A DNA stretch of 64,000 nucleotides from Microbacterium oxydans (GCF_026559675.1 NZ_CP092891.1:1860001-1924000), one strand, 5' to 3'; positions 41,731 through 51,689 are shown, counted from the stretch's first letter. The notes: generated by a model from the sequence alone, not told the origin. Program-made: numbers and translations.

Positions 41731-42495
41731 GTGACCGACGTTCTTCCCGCAGGATCCCTCGACGGCAAGGTCGCCCTTGTCACCGGTTCATCGCGGGGCA
41801 TCGGCGCCGACACCGTGCGCTACCTGGCCGAGGCCGGGGCCGACGTCGTCATCAACTTCCGCAACAAGGCTCCCCGAGCGGAGAAGCTCGCCGCGCAGCT
41901 TCGTGAGCTCGGACGCCGCGCCCTCGTCGTCGGTGCAGACCTCACCGACCCGGCATCCGTCGCCGAGATGTTCGAGGCCATCCGCGCCGAGTACGGGCGT
42001 CTCGACGTCCTGGTGCTCAACGCCTCCGGGGGCATGGAGTCCGGCATGGCCGAGGACTACGCGCTCACGCTCAACCGCGACGCCCAGCTCAACGTCCTCA
42101 ACGCCGCCACGCCCCTGCTGGGCGAGGGTGCACGCGTGGTGTTCGTGACCAGCCACCAGGCGCACTTCATCCGCACCACGCCGACCATGCCGGAGTACGA
42201 GCCGGTGGCGCTGTCGAAGCGTGCCGGCGAGGACGCTCTCCGCGAGCTCATCCCCGGCCTCGCCGAGAAGGGCATCGGCTTCACCGTCGTCTCCGGCGAC
42301 ATGATCGAGGGCACGATCACGGCCACGCTGCTGGAGCGCGCGAACCCGGGCGCGATCGCCGAGCGCCGGGAGTCGGCCGGCAAGCTCTACAACGTCTCCG
42401 AGTTCGCGGCGGAGGTCGCCAAGGCCACCGTGGAACCGGTCCCGGCGGACAACACGCGCCTCGTGGGCGACGTCAGCGCCTTCGTCGCCGAATAG
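41731..42495 (+). CDS. Atypical short-chain dehydrogenase/reductase
   Basis: A 254-residue Rossmann-fold protein. The cofactor motif is VTGSSRGIGADTVRYLAEAG with FRNK after beta-2 (an NADP preference), and NASGG follows beta-4. At the catalytic site the usual YxxxK reads VALSK, so the Tyr is replaced by Val, with a Tyr two residues upstream (EYEPVALSK). The Ser position is TSHQAH. It may use a shifted Tyr or may not be a classical oxidoreductase. GTG start with GAGGAG 7 nt upstream. Monocistronic; the perfect hairpin just after the stop ends the transcript. Substrate unknown. Confidence 0.84.
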   Translation: MTDVLPAGSLDGKVALVTGSSRGIGADTVRYLAEAGADVVINFRNKAPRAEKLAAQLRELGRRALVVGADLTDPASVAEMFEAIRAEYGRLDVLVLNASGGMESGMAEDYALTLNRDAQLNVLNAATPLLGEGARVVFVTSHQAHFIRTTPTMPEYEPVALSKRAGEDALRELIPGLAEKGIGFTVVSGDMIEGTITATLLERANPGAIAERRESAGKLYNVSEFAAEVAKATVEPVPADNTRLVGDVSAFVAE

Positions 42496-42507
42496 CAGTC
42501 CACACGG

Positions 42508-42546
42508 AATCGGCCCCGTCCTGCATCGCGCAGGACGGGGCCGATT
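42508..42546. terminator. Bidirectional hairpin terminator
   Basis: A perfect 17-bp stem AATCGGCCCCGTCCTGC / GCAGGACGGGGCCGATT with a 5-nt loop, in the 66-nt gap between the convergent SDR and HdeD-like genes. The A/T at the stem ends supplies short U-runs in both directions. Confidence 0.8.
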
Positions 42547-42561
42547 CGTGTCGGGGGAGGG

Positions 42562-43158
42562 TCAGCTGACCGGGTCTCCCTGCACAGCGGAGACGTACTC
42601 GTTCTCATCCTTGCCGAGCGTGATGGCACGCACGATCTGGATGATGCCGAGGACGACCAGCGAGATGCCGAGCAGCAGCCAGAATGCGAAGCCGGCGATG
42701 AGCGGCGAGAACAGCACGATGATTCCGGCCACGATGCTGAGGATCGCGTAGATGACCGTCCACACGCGCGAGCCGTCGCGGCCGAGGAGCGTCAGGGCGA
42801 CGACTCCGTCCACGATCCAGCTCACACCGATGAAGATCACGACGACGAAGGCCAGCGTGGCGGCGGCGACGTTCAGGTTGAAGAACGCGATGACGCCGGC
42901 GGCGATGTAGAGCAGACCGAGGACGATGTGGCCGACACGGGCCCATCCTCCCTTGCTGCTCGAGAAGATGCCGAGCCCGATGTACACGAGGCCGGCGATG
43001 ATCAGATACGAGGCGAAGATGGCCGTCACGATGACCGCGGACTTCACCGGCCAGACGAGGAGGACGATTCCGGCGATGAGCGCGAGGACACCGGCGACGG
43101 CCAGCGTGACGCGGATCGACTTGAACACCGACTTCGCCTGGGTGAGCGGTTCAGACAT
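42562..43158 (-). CDS. HdeD/DUF308-family membrane protein
   Basis: A 198-residue protein with six predicted helices arranged as three hairpins: LAVAGVLALIAGIVLLVWP, AIFASYLIIAGLVYIGLGIF, VGHIVLGLLYIAAGVIAFFN, FVVVIFIGVSWIVDGVVAL, WTVIYAILSIVAGIIVLFSP and WLLLGISLVVLGIIQIVRA. This is the DUF308 repeat of HdeD, an acid-resistance protein in E. coli; elsewhere its function is unknown. It ends with a short soluble tail. ATG 43158. It converges on the SDR gene across a strong bidirectional terminator. Confidence 0.87.
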   Translation of the reverse strand: MSEPLTQAKSVFKSIRVTLAVAGVLALIAGIVLLVWPVKSAVIVTAIFASYLIIAGLVYIGLGIFSSSKGGWARVGHIVLGLLYIAAGVIAFFNLNVAAATLAFVVVIFIGVSWIVDGVVALTLLGRDGSRVWTVIYAILSIVAGIIVLFSPLIAGFAFWLLLGISLVVLGIIQIVRAITLGKDENEYVSAVQGDPVS

Positions 43159-43299
43159 GGTGGGGGACCCCTTTCTGAGAAGATCCTGTGAGGATGCACC
43201 CTCAGGGTAGCGCTCTCCCGGGTCCGTGCGGGGGAGATGTCTCCGCCCGCGTTTCTCGCCGTCATGTCGCGACTTCCGGCGACATGGCAAGATCGACTC

Positions 43300-43740
43300 G
43301 TGAAAGCCGTGGACGAATCCCGCCTGCGCGAACTCGTCGTGATGCGGAAGGTCAGGGATCGCATCGACCGGGAGTACGCGAGGCCCCTCGACGTGGAGGC
43401 CCTCGCGCGGGGCGTGCACATGTCGGCGGGGCATCTGAGCAGGCAGTTCCGGGAAGCCTACGGGGAGTCGCCGTACTCCTATCTCATGACGCGGCGCATC
43501 GAACGCGCCATGGCGCTGCTGCGACGAGGAGACCTTTCCGTCACGGAGGTCTGCTTCGAAGTCGGCTGCTCGTCGCTCGGCACCTTCAGCACGCGATTCT
43601 CGGAGCTGGTCGGTGTCGCACCCAGCGTGTACCGTGAACGCGCCGCGAACGTCGAGGGGATCCCCTCATTCCAGGCGAAGCAGGTCACCAGACCGATCAG
43701 GAATCGAGAAGCGCCGCGCACCGATGCGCACCTAGCGTGA
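43300..43740 (+). CDS. Short AraC-type HTH regulator
   Basis: A 146-residue regulator consisting almost only of the AraC DNA-binding domain: RIDREYARPLDVEALARGVHMSAGHLSRQFREAYGESPYSYL and the second HTH DLSVTEVCFEVGCSSLGTFSTRFSELVGVAPSVYR. It has no separate N-terminal sensing domain and a basic tail. It overlaps the following VOC gene by 4 bp (GTGA), so regulator and dioxygenase-fold protein are coupled, a pairing common in actinobacteria. I chose GTG 43300 (CAAGAT 6 nt upstream, and matching the family N-terminus); in-frame ATGs at 43237 and 43264 are possible but lack support. Confidence 0.83.
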   Translation: MKAVDESRLRELVVMRKVRDRIDREYARPLDVEALARGVHMSAGHLSRQFREAYGESPYSYLMTRRIERAMALLRRGDLSVTEVCFEVGCSSLGTFSTRFSELVGVAPSVYRERAANVEGIPSFQAKQVTRPIRNREAPRTDAHLA

Positions 43741-44156
43741 ACACCATGAACATCAGCATCCACTACGCCTTCCTCCCGCACACCGACGCCGATGCGGCCC
43801 TCGCGTTCTATCGCGACGCCCTCGGCTTCGAGGTGCGCAACGACGTCGGCTACGACGGGCTGCGCTGGCTCACCGTCGGCCCCGAGGGCCAGCCGGAGAC
43901 CTCGATCGTGCTGCATCCGCCGGCAACCGACCCCGGGATCACGGACGCCGAGCGTCAGACGATCCTCGAGCTGATCGCCAAGGGCAGCTATGCGGCGCTC
44001 ACCCTGGCCAGCGACGACGTCGACGGCCTGTTCGAGCGCCTCGTCGAGGGCGGCGCCGATGTCGTGCAGGAGCCGATGGACCAGCCCTACGGCGTCCGCG
44101 ACTGCGCCTTCCGTGACCCCGCCGGCAACCTGCTCCGTATCAACCAGACCGCCTGA
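43737..44156 (+). CDS. VOC-superfamily (glyoxalase/dioxygenase-like) protein
   Basis: A 139-residue single VOC unit built from paired beta-alpha-beta-beta-beta modules. Module 1 has HTDADAALAFYRDALGFEVRNDVGYDGLRWLTVGP, and module 2 has ASDDVDGLFERLVEGGADVVQEPMDQPYGVRDCAFRDPAGNLLRINQ. The metal-ligand positions of true glyoxalases are only partly filled (His at the start, Asp in CAFRDPAGN), so activity is uncertain; some relatives are antibiotic-binding or fosfomycin-type resistance proteins. Coupled to the AraC gene. GTG 43737 gives the 4-bp overlap; ATG 43746 is also possible. Confidence 0.82.
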   Translation: MNTMNISIHYAFLPHTDADAALAFYRDALGFEVRNDVGYDGLRWLTVGPEGQPETSIVLHPPATDPGITDAERQTILELIAKGSYAALTLASDDVDGLFERLVEGGADVVQEPMDQPYGVRDCAFRDPAGNLLRINQTA

Positions 44157-44186
44157 ACCCTCTGCTGCACCGACCGAGAGACACCG

Positions 44187-46544
<2,358 letters not shown>

Positions 46545-46592
46545 GGCAGGGGAGGGGCGTACCCGACGCGCGCCGGGCTCGGGCAACTCGGT

Positions 46593-47438
46593 TCAGTCGC
46601 GTCGGGCGACGATCGTGTACGTGCACGGCAGGAGGTCACGTTCGTGCACCGGCCAGGCATAGCCGCCGGGAACCTCGACCATCCGCTCGCTGAAGCGCCA
46701 CGGCAGCGTTCGTCCTTCGTCGAAGTGCACGAGCCGGAGGCCGGCCCGCAGGAGCGCGCCGAGAATCTCCGACAGGGCGTGCGGCCACTCATAGGTGCGG
46801 GCGTGCGCGATGCGCCCGTCGCCGGCATAGGTAGAGTCATCGTCCCACTGCTGCGCATGTCCGGTTGCGAAGTACGAATAGCGGGTGGTCAGCGCCGGGG
46901 CTTCTTCGTCCAGCGCATAGAGGGCGGGATGGCCGTCTCGGATGAAGAACGTACCGCCGGGACGAAGCAGCGCGACGATCTGGGCAGCCCACCGATCCAA
47001 GTCATCGAGCCAGGTGACCGTCCCGATGCTCGTGTAGACGACGTCGAAGTCGCCCGCGACCGCGGCACGCGCATCCAGGACATCGGTCTCGACCCAGGTC
47101 GCCTCGATTCCCAGTCGGGCGGCGAACTCCCGGGCGGTGCGGAGCGCGGCCGGGGAGAAATCGACGCCCGTGACCGTCGCGCCGGCGCGGGCGAGAGAGA
47201 CCGTGTCGGTGCCGATGTGGCATTGCAGGTGGCACAGGTCGAGCCCGGACAGCCCAGCTGGCGGGAGGAAGGGCATCAGCGAGGCGAGATCGTCACGGAC
47301 GACGTCGCTCAGGTGCTCGGGATCGTCGAAGGCGTCGAGCCCGTAGGCCTCCGCGTGGACGGGAACCCGATCCTCCCAGTTTTCCTTGTTCGCGTGGCGG
47401 GCGGACTCCCAGTCGATGTCGACGTTGCTTCCGTTCAC
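46593..47438 (-). CDS. Class I SAM-dependent methyltransferase
   Basis: A 281-residue enzyme with the seven-strand methyltransferase core. Motif I is GLDLCHLQCHIGTDTVSLARAGATVTGVDFS (AdoMet loop and acidic strand end), post-I is WVETDV, motif II is FDVVYTSIGTVTWLDDL, motif III is LLRPGGTFFIRDGHP. The C-terminal part (about 190-280) is a beta-rich substrate lid. No substrate can be named. The GTG at 47438 has TAGGCT 6 nt upstream, so the transcript is probably leaderless. It lies between the UvrA-like gene and a decayed fragment resembling that gene's 3' end, hinting that this gene was inserted by recombination. Confidence 0.86.
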   Translation of the reverse strand: MNGSNVDIDWESARHANKENWEDRVPVHAEAYGLDAFDDPEHLSDVVRDDLASLMPFLPPAGLSGLDLCHLQCHIGTDTVSLARAGATVTGVDFSPAALRTAREFAARLGIEATWVETDVLDARAAVAGDFDVVYTSIGTVTWLDDLDRWAAQIVALLRPGGTFFIRDGHPALYALDEEAPALTTRYSYFATGHAQQWDDDSTYAGDGRIAHARTYEWPHALSEILGALLRAGLRLVHFDEGRTLPWRFSERMVEVPGGYAWPVHERDLLPCTYTIVARRD

Positions 47439-47469
47439 GGTTCGAGCCTACCGAGGCGCTCCAGAGAGA

Positions 47470-47525
47470 CGAGCGATGCTTTGGTATCCCAAAAAATGAT
47501 GCTCGGGGGGAGTACCTCACCGAGA
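47470..47525 (+). pseudogene. Decayed fragment of a UvrA-like gene 3' end
   Basis: A TTTGGTATCCCA core followed by aligned CTC, GGGGGAG, ACCTC and GAG blocks matches the last 50-60 nt of the UvrA-like gene (from about 46478), in the same orientation. About three quarters of positions agree by eye, with indels on both sides of the core. It reads like LVSQK-L-GEYL after one frameshift and is not an open gene. Most likely a relic left when the tail of an older uvrA-like copy was displaced. Confidence 0.5.
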
Positions 47526-48242
47526 GACGCGGTTCGCTGGTGCCGCCCCACGCCAGGTCTCGATCACCGCGCGCGTACTCCGGTCCACGTCGGCCGCGCG
47601 GAACCACGCGTCGAGGTCCAGATGCTCGTACATGTCCCGAAACGCCGAGTCCGGCGTGTGCCCGAACCGCCTCAGGATCTCGTGGCGTTCGGCGACCTCG
47701 AAGGATCGCCCGTGCAGGATCTCCATCTCGCCGGCGTTTCCGAACGAGGCGAGGTAGTCCGCGACTGCGGCCTCGGTCGTGACGTCGAGCGCCCGGAGGA
47801 GAACCGCGGACACGAGACCCGTGCGATCCCACCCGGCGGAGCAGTGGAAGAGGATCGCGCCGTCGTCGGCAGTGGCGATCGCCGTCAGGACGTCTCCGAG
47901 CCGCTCGGGGAGCTCGCGGAGGTGATCGAGATAGTAGAGCGGAGTACCCCACCGGCCATCGGCTTCGTATGCCGCCCAGAACTCGACGTCGTCGCCGTCG
48001 AGGTCCACGCGGGTGCGGGTGATCGATGACGGCACGTCTCCACTGTGCTCATCGGGCCGACGCAGATCGATGATGGTGCGCACACCCGCAGCCTGCAGCT
48101 CGTCCCAGCCGGATGCATCGACGAGATCGAGTCGTTCTGCGCGGACGAAGACGCCTGACGGCGTCACCGTCCCGTCGGCACGCTCGAGGCCACCGAGGTC
48201 GCGCGCGTTGGCCAGGCCGGCGATGCGGAGGGTGCTTGTCAT
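47517..48242 (-). CDS. Tyrosine/lipid phosphatase (PF13350 type)
   Basis: A 241-residue protein tyrosine phosphatase-like enzyme. The P-loop is FHCSAGWDRTGLV, the C-x5-R signature with catalytic Cys near residue 122. Upstream markers are AGLANARDLGGLERADG and TIIDLRRPDEHSG, typical of the actinobacterial Y_phosphatase3 family, which includes MptpB-like secreted virulence phosphatases. No signal peptide is seen. It could act on phosphotyrosine or phosphoinositides. ATG 48242 has GAGACT 6 nt upstream. It is divergent from a P-loop kinase, separated by 164 nt containing a palindrome. Family call firm, substrate unknown. Confidence 0.86.
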   Translation of the reverse strand: MTSTLRIAGLANARDLGGLERADGTVTPSGVFVRAERLDLVDASGWDELQAAGVRTIIDLRRPDEHSGDVPSSITRTRVDLDGDDVEFWAAYEADGRWGTPLYYLDHLRELPERLGDVLTAIATADDGAILFHCSAGWDRTGLVSAVLLRALDVTTEAAVADYLASFGNAGEMEILHGRSFEVAERHEILRRFGHTPDSAFRDMYEHLDLDAWFRAADVDRSTRAVIETWRGAAPANRVSR

Positions 48243-48319
48243 CGCAACAGTCTCGCATCCGACCACGGTTCGTCTCCGTGCTGCATTCCGCCGGGGCGCT
48301 GCGCCATGACCCCTCTCGA

Positions 48320-48348
48320 GATATATCCGATAATGCACATTATGTCAG
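48320..48348 (-). promoter_or_regulatory. Upstream promoter for the phosphatase with internal palindrome
   Basis: Minus strand: -35 CTGACA (48343-48348), 17-nt spacer, -10 TATATC (48320-48325). The spacer contains the dyad ATAATG-CA-CATTAT (48330-48343), ideally placed for a repressor. This is unusually A/T-rich for the window. Confidence 0.5.
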
Positions 48349-48406
48349 TTCACGTCGTCACACCACCGGAACGGCGCTCCCCTGCGAGCACTGCGACAAT
48401 GGTGCG

Positions 48407-48946
48407 ATGACTCCGGTGGGTGATGCGCAGACGCGTCTCGTGATCCTTCGCGGCGACTCCGGTTCCGGCAAGACGACGACGGCGCTCGCACTACGGCCGC
48501 TTCTCGGTCCGCGGGTCGCGCTGATCCATCAGGACTATGTACGTCGCGAGCTGCTTCATGACACCGACTCCCGCCGGCTGTCGAGGAATGCGAGCGCGTT
48601 GATCACCGCAGCCGCCCGCCAGGCTCTCGACCTCGGCTACGACGTGATCCTGGATGGCGTCTTCAATCTGCGCGACTACTCCGCACCCCTCGAGAACCTG
48701 CATCGTGATCATCGCGGGGTCACACGCATCTATCAGTTCGACGTCGGCCTCGAAGAGACCCTTCGTCGACATGCCGGTCGTCCGCTCGCGACGGCCTTCG
48801 GGGAGCCGCAACTCCGCGACTGGTACGACGGGTGGCAACCACTCCCCTGGTATGAGGAACGAAGGATCGGGCGGGAGACGTCGGTCGACGAACTCGTCTC
48901 GTCGATCCTCGACGACCTCGGCCCTCAGCGTTCAGCTCCCCGGTGA
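48407..48946 (+). CDS. P-loop NTPase, probable small-molecule kinase
   Basis: A 179-residue AAA_33-type kinase. Walker A is ILRGDSGSGKTTTALAL at the N-terminus, a nucleotide-kinase-like Asp follows in LIHQDYVRRELL, and VILDGVFNLRDYSAPLENL is the strand with Walker-B-like DG. A lid-like RRHAGRP segment lies near residue 125. It resembles zeta-toxin/gluconate-kinase-like folds used in resistance or small-molecule phosphorylation. GACAAT lies 6 nt before the ATG. It is divergent from a tyrosine phosphatase; a kinase/phosphatase relation is suggestive but not demonstrated. No antitoxin-like ORF is adjacent. Confidence 0.8.
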   Translation: MTPVGDAQTRLVILRGDSGSGKTTTALALRPLLGPRVALIHQDYVRRELLHDTDSRRLSRNASALITAAARQALDLGYDVILDGVFNLRDYSAPLENLHRDHRGVTRIYQFDVGLEETLRRHAGRPLATAFGEPQLRDWYDGWQPLPWYEERRIGRETSVDELVSSILDDLGPQRSAPR

Positions 48947-48981
48947 TGCCACGAAGCTCTCCGCTGCGACATGATGGGCTC

Positions 48982-49497
48982 GTGGTCACCCTCCCATCCA
49001 CGCGGAACCGTCGATTCGCTGCCCTCCTTGCGTGCCTCCCTCTCGCACTGGTCCTGGCGGCCTGTGGGGACTCCGACTTCAACCTCACCGAGGAGGATGC
49101 GTACGGAACATGGCGCGCGGGAAGCGACCTCCCCGCGACACTCCAACTCGCCGACGATGGGACGTTCCAGGCGACCGCGTGGCCGCTGGACGTGGGTTGC
49201 AGCGGGCACCCACCGCGCACCGCGGCCGAGTTGCGCGGAGGAGAGACCATCGACTTCTCGGGCACCTGGGAGGAGGGCGACGGTTTGTCGCAGAACCAGA
49301 TCACGCTGACGTCGGACCGCGAGTCCCCGTGCAACATGCACCGGATATTCGCTGACTTCCGGAGCGAGGGCGGCGTTTTGTACACCTGCACGTTGCTCGA
49401 CGCTCAGGTCGACCTGGCGACCGCAGAGAACTGGTTCATCCTCTATCAGGGCGAGCCGGAGACCACACCGGACTCCGATCGCTGCTTCAACTACTGA
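48982..49497 (+). CDS. Predicted lipoprotein, unknown function
   Basis: A 171-residue exported lipoprotein. The signal peptide (basic RNRRF then ALLACLPLALVL) ends in the lipobox LAAC, Cys28 being lipidated. The mature part starts DSDFNLTEEDAYGTWRAG and has a strand pattern with TLQLADDGTFQATAWPLDVGC and ETIDFSGTWEEGDG, resembling beta-barrel or lipocalin-like small proteins in which WxxG repeats recur. Four further Cys residues follow the lipid Cys (in LDVGC, SPCNM, YTCTLL and RCF) and could form disulfides. No recognised domain. GTG start with CATGAT 6 nt upstream. No partner gene evident. Confidence 0.72.
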   Translation: MVTLPSTRNRRFAALLACLPLALVLAACGDSDFNLTEEDAYGTWRAGSDLPATLQLADDGTFQATAWPLDVGCSGHPPRTAAELRGGETIDFSGTWEEGDGLSQNQITLTSDRESPCNMHRIFADFRSEGGVLYTCTLLDAQVDLATAENWFILYQGEPETTPDSDRCFNY

Positions 49498-49587
49498 TCG
49501 CACGCGTGCAGTGCGGTCACGTGTTCTCCATCGGTTCACCCCCGCGCGCCCACTCCTCGCCTCCGCGAAAAGATCGATCCCCCGTCG

Positions 49588-49599
49588 TGCAACGTTTCG
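49588..49599 (+). promoter_or_regulatory. Possible ECF-sigma -35 element
   Basis: TGCAACGTTTCG, 44 nt before the ATG of the membrane protein-sigma pair, resembles the AAC-containing -35 of ECF promoters and would allow autoregulation. I cannot identify a matching -10 with confidence. Confidence 0.25.
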
Positions 49600-49642
49600 C
49601 CCCCTGCCGGGAATGTAGGTGCAGACGACGAATGGAGTGGAC

Positions 49643-50230
49643 ATGAAGGATACGGAGCTCGACGACCTGCTCGCGGCATCGATCGCACCGCTGCCCGCCG
49701 CTGTGACGCAGGCGGCGACCGTGCTGGCGAGCGAGACGAGGCCCGCGCGCCTGCGACGGGGCCGGATGCCGCGGCCGCGGTGGTTCGTTCCGGTGATCGT
49801 GCTGGGGGCAGTGGCGCTCACCGGCGCCGCGAGCATCACCACCGCGGAGCTCTCGGTGTGGCCCTGGGTGAGTCTGCCGGACGGTTATGAACGCACCATC
49901 CGGATTCCGGTCGAATACACGACGGATGAGGGTCACTCGGAGAACTGCGGCGCATACATCGAGCTGCGCAACGCCGAGGACGGCGATCTGGCGGCGCTCG
50001 ACGCCTCGCTCGAAGCGCGCGACTGGACCGGTTTCGGCCAGCAGCTCTATGCGCAGGGCACCGCCGTCCCGGGCGATACCGACAGCGAGGAGCGGGTGGG
50101 CAACGAGCTCTACCCCGCGCTCGTCGAGATGACCAGAGCGGTCCTGCCCCATGTGCTCGAACTCGGCGAAGACGGCGACACCGTCGCCATCGGCGCCATG
50201 GGGCTGAGCTGCCGGGTGGACGAGCAGTGA
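49643..50230 (+). CDS. Single-pass membrane protein upstream of an ECF sigma gene
   Basis: A 195-residue protein. The cytoplasmic N-terminus (about 1-48) has TELDDLLAASIAPLPAAV and an Arg-rich RRGRMPRPR before one helix WFVPVIVLGAVALTGAASI. The C-terminal domain beyond about 70 contains GYERTIRIPVEYTTDEG and is predicted outside. There is no zinc HxxxCxxC anti-sigma motif, so it is not a classical ZAS anti-sigma factor, but a DLLAAS start and the coupled downstream sigma gene suggest it may act as the membrane partner or the regulated product. It overlaps the sigma gene (GTGA). GGAG ribosome site. Function unproven. Confidence 0.65.
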   Translation: MKDTELDDLLAASIAPLPAAVTQAATVLASETRPARLRRGRMPRPRWFVPVIVLGAVALTGAASITTAELSVWPWVSLPDGYERTIRIPVEYTTDEGHSENCGAYIELRNAEDGDLAALDASLEARDWTGFGQQLYAQGTAVPGDTDSEERVGNELYPALVEMTRAVLPHVLELGEDGDTVAIGAMGLSCRVDEQ

Positions 50231-50757
50231 GCGGGCGGGCGGACGAGAAGCGGCGGCGCATCGAGCGAGCCGTTCCGGAGCACTCCCCTGCACTCCTCGC
50301 CTACTTCGTGCGACGTGTCGATCCGGCCCACCTCGCCGCGGATCTCCTCGCAGAGACCCTGCTCGCCCTCTGGAAGCGCGCGAATGCGCTGCCTGACGAC
50401 GACGACGAGATCCGTCCCTGGATGTTCGGCATCGCCAGGAACGTCCTGCTCCACCATCGTCGCGGCGCCGCGAGGCACCACGCGCTCGCGGACCGTCTCC
50501 GCAGCCAGCTCTCGACGGAGCAGGCCTCGGGTTTTGCGGATCCCACGGCATTCGGGGAACTGCACGAGGCACTCCGCCTGCTCGACCAGACGGATCGCGA
50601 CATCATCGCACTCCGCCATTGGGATGGTCTCCCGCTCGTCGAGATCGCCCGTGTGCTGCGGATGAAGGAAGGCACCGTCCGGAGCCGCTACCACCGCGCG
50701 CGCGAGCGGCTGCGCGAGGAACTCAGGGACGTCACCTACGCGCTCGACGGACGGTGA
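50227..50757 (+). CDS. ECF-type RNA polymerase sigma factor
   Basis: A 176-residue sigma-70 family regulator. Region 2 (about 20-85) has LLAYFVRRVDPAHLAADLLAETLLALWKRA and RPWMFGIARNVLLHHRRG, and region 4 (about 115-170) has LLDQTDRDIIALRHWDGLPLVEIARVLRMKEGTVRSRYHRARERLREEL. Regions 1.1 and 3 are missing, as in extracytoplasmic-function factors. It starts inside the preceding membrane-protein gene (4-bp overlap) and is followed 38 nt later by a lipoprotein gene. The usual order is sigma then anti-sigma; here the membrane protein is first. The signal sensed is unknown. Confidence 0.85.
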   Translation: MSGRADEKRRRIERAVPEHSPALLAYFVRRVDPAHLAADLLAETLLALWKRANALPDDDDEIRPWMFGIARNVLLHHRRGAARHHALADRLRSQLSTEQASGFADPTAFGELHEALRLLDQTDRDIIALRHWDGLPLVEIARVLRMKEGTVRSRYHRARERLREELRDVTYALDGR

Positions 50758-50783
50758 ACCCCTCGGGCCTTCAGCGCGGTCGC

Positions 50784-50789
50784 TACGCT
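50784..50789 (+). promoter_or_regulatory. -10 element TACGCT, leaderless start of the lipoprotein gene
   Basis: TACGCT lies 6 nt before the ATG at 50796. Confidence 0.5.
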
Positions 50790-50795
50790 GTCGTC

Positions 50796-51239
50796 ATGAA
50801 CGTGAGGCGCGGACTCATCAGCGTCGGCGGGGTCGCTCTCCTCGTCGGCCTCGCCGCCTGCTCGATGGTTCCGTCCATCGGCGTGGCCGACGAGCGCCGT
50901 CCGGGGACGCCGGCGGGCGTCGAGATCGCTCCGTTCACGGAGGGACCCGTCGTGGTCGCCTACGACGACGGCGGCGTCGACGTCGTGACGTGGGGAAGCT
51001 CCAGCTGCCCCGCCATGGCGACATCCGTCGAGAAGAAGGACGGCGAGTTCATCGCCACGTTCGAGACCCCTTCCGCGGGCCCGTGCACCGCGGACATGGG
51101 CCCGACCACCCACGTCTTCACAGCCGCGTCGGTCGGCTCCACGGTGCCGGAGACTTCCCGGCTGATCTTCTCCGACTTCGACGACGAGCAGACGGTGGAG
51201 GTCACCCGCGTCGGCGACCGAGGCGCCGTCGTGCCCTGA
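50796..51239 (+). CDS. Predicted small lipoprotein, unknown function
   Basis: A 147-residue exported protein. The signal peptide (NVRRGL, then a hydrophobic ISVGGVALLVGL) ends with lipobox LAAC, Cys22 lipidated. The mature part is a single small beta-rich domain with APFTEGPVVVAYDDGGVDVVTWGSSSCPAMATSVEKK and a second Cys in GPCTADMG that may pair with the first. No known domain recognised. A TACGCT box gives it its own promoter, so it may not depend on the ECF sigma operon upstream, but its position makes it a candidate sigma target. Confidence 0.68.
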   Translation: MNVRRGLISVGGVALLVGLAACSMVPSIGVADERRPGTPAGVEIAPFTEGPVVVAYDDGGVDVVTWGSSSCPAMATSVEKKDGEFIATFETPSAGPCTADMGPTTHVFTAASVGSTVPETSRLIFSDFDDEQTVEVTRVGDRGAVVP

Positions 51240-51258
51240 GTCGCTCCCTGAGCCGGAA

Positions 51259-51627
51259 CTACTGCGCGGACCAGACGCCGAGTTCGTTCCCCGTCGGATC
51301 GGCGAAGTGGAGTCGCCGGCCGCCCGGGAACTCGTACGGCTGCTGCAGGATGGTGCCACCCGCTGCCGCGATCGCATCCATCGTGGCGTCGAGGTCGTCG
51401 GAGTAGAGCAGCACGAGCGGTCCGCCCACCGGTCGCGGCTCGTCGGCCAGCAGGAGCCCGCCGACCTCGCCGCCATCCCCACGCGGGGAGGCGATGCCCG
51501 CGTAGCCGGGGCCGTAGTCGTTGAAGCTCCAGCCGAACGCCGCGGTGAAGAAGCGCTTGGCCACATCGAGGTCGGTGACGACGAGCTCGACGTAGTCGAT
51601 CGAGTGGTGCAGAGGTGAGGTGGTCAT
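51259..51627 (-). CDS. VOC-family protein
   Basis: A 122-residue single VOC module pair: HSIDYVELVVTDLDVAKRFFTAAFGWSFNDYGPGYAGI, then VLLYSDDLDATMDAIAAAGGTILQQPYEFPGGRRLHFADPTGNELGVW. The start His and the late Glu of the metal-ligand set are present (HSIDYVEL, GNELGVW), which allows a metal-dependent glyoxalase-like enzyme; the substrate is unknown. ATG 51627 with TAGCCT (51634-51639) 6 nt upstream. It is divergent from an MFS gene, whose own -10 lies about 50 bp away. No link to the other VOC protein at 43.7 kb beyond family. Confidence 0.84.
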   Translation of the reverse strand: MTTSPLHHSIDYVELVVTDLDVAKRFFTAAFGWSFNDYGPGYAGIASPRGDGGEVGGLLLADEPRPVGGPLVLLYSDDLDATMDAIAAAGGTILQQPYEFPGGRRLHFADPTGNELGVWSAQ

Positions 51628-51633
51628 GCGGTC

Positions 51634-51639
51634 AGGCTA
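51634..51639 (-). promoter_or_regulatory. -10 element TAGCCT, leaderless start of the VOC gene
   Basis: TAGCCT on the minus strand lies 6 nt before the ATG at 51627. Confidence 0.5.
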
Positions 51640-51689
51640 GCGCCGGCATCCGACACGGCGCTCCGATCGGAGCGACGCCGTCACAGGAG

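Noticed and set aside
48407..48946. P-loop kinase as a zeta-type toxin
   Set aside because: No epsilon-like antitoxin gene is adjacent and the toxin substrate-binding residues cannot be confirmed by eye.
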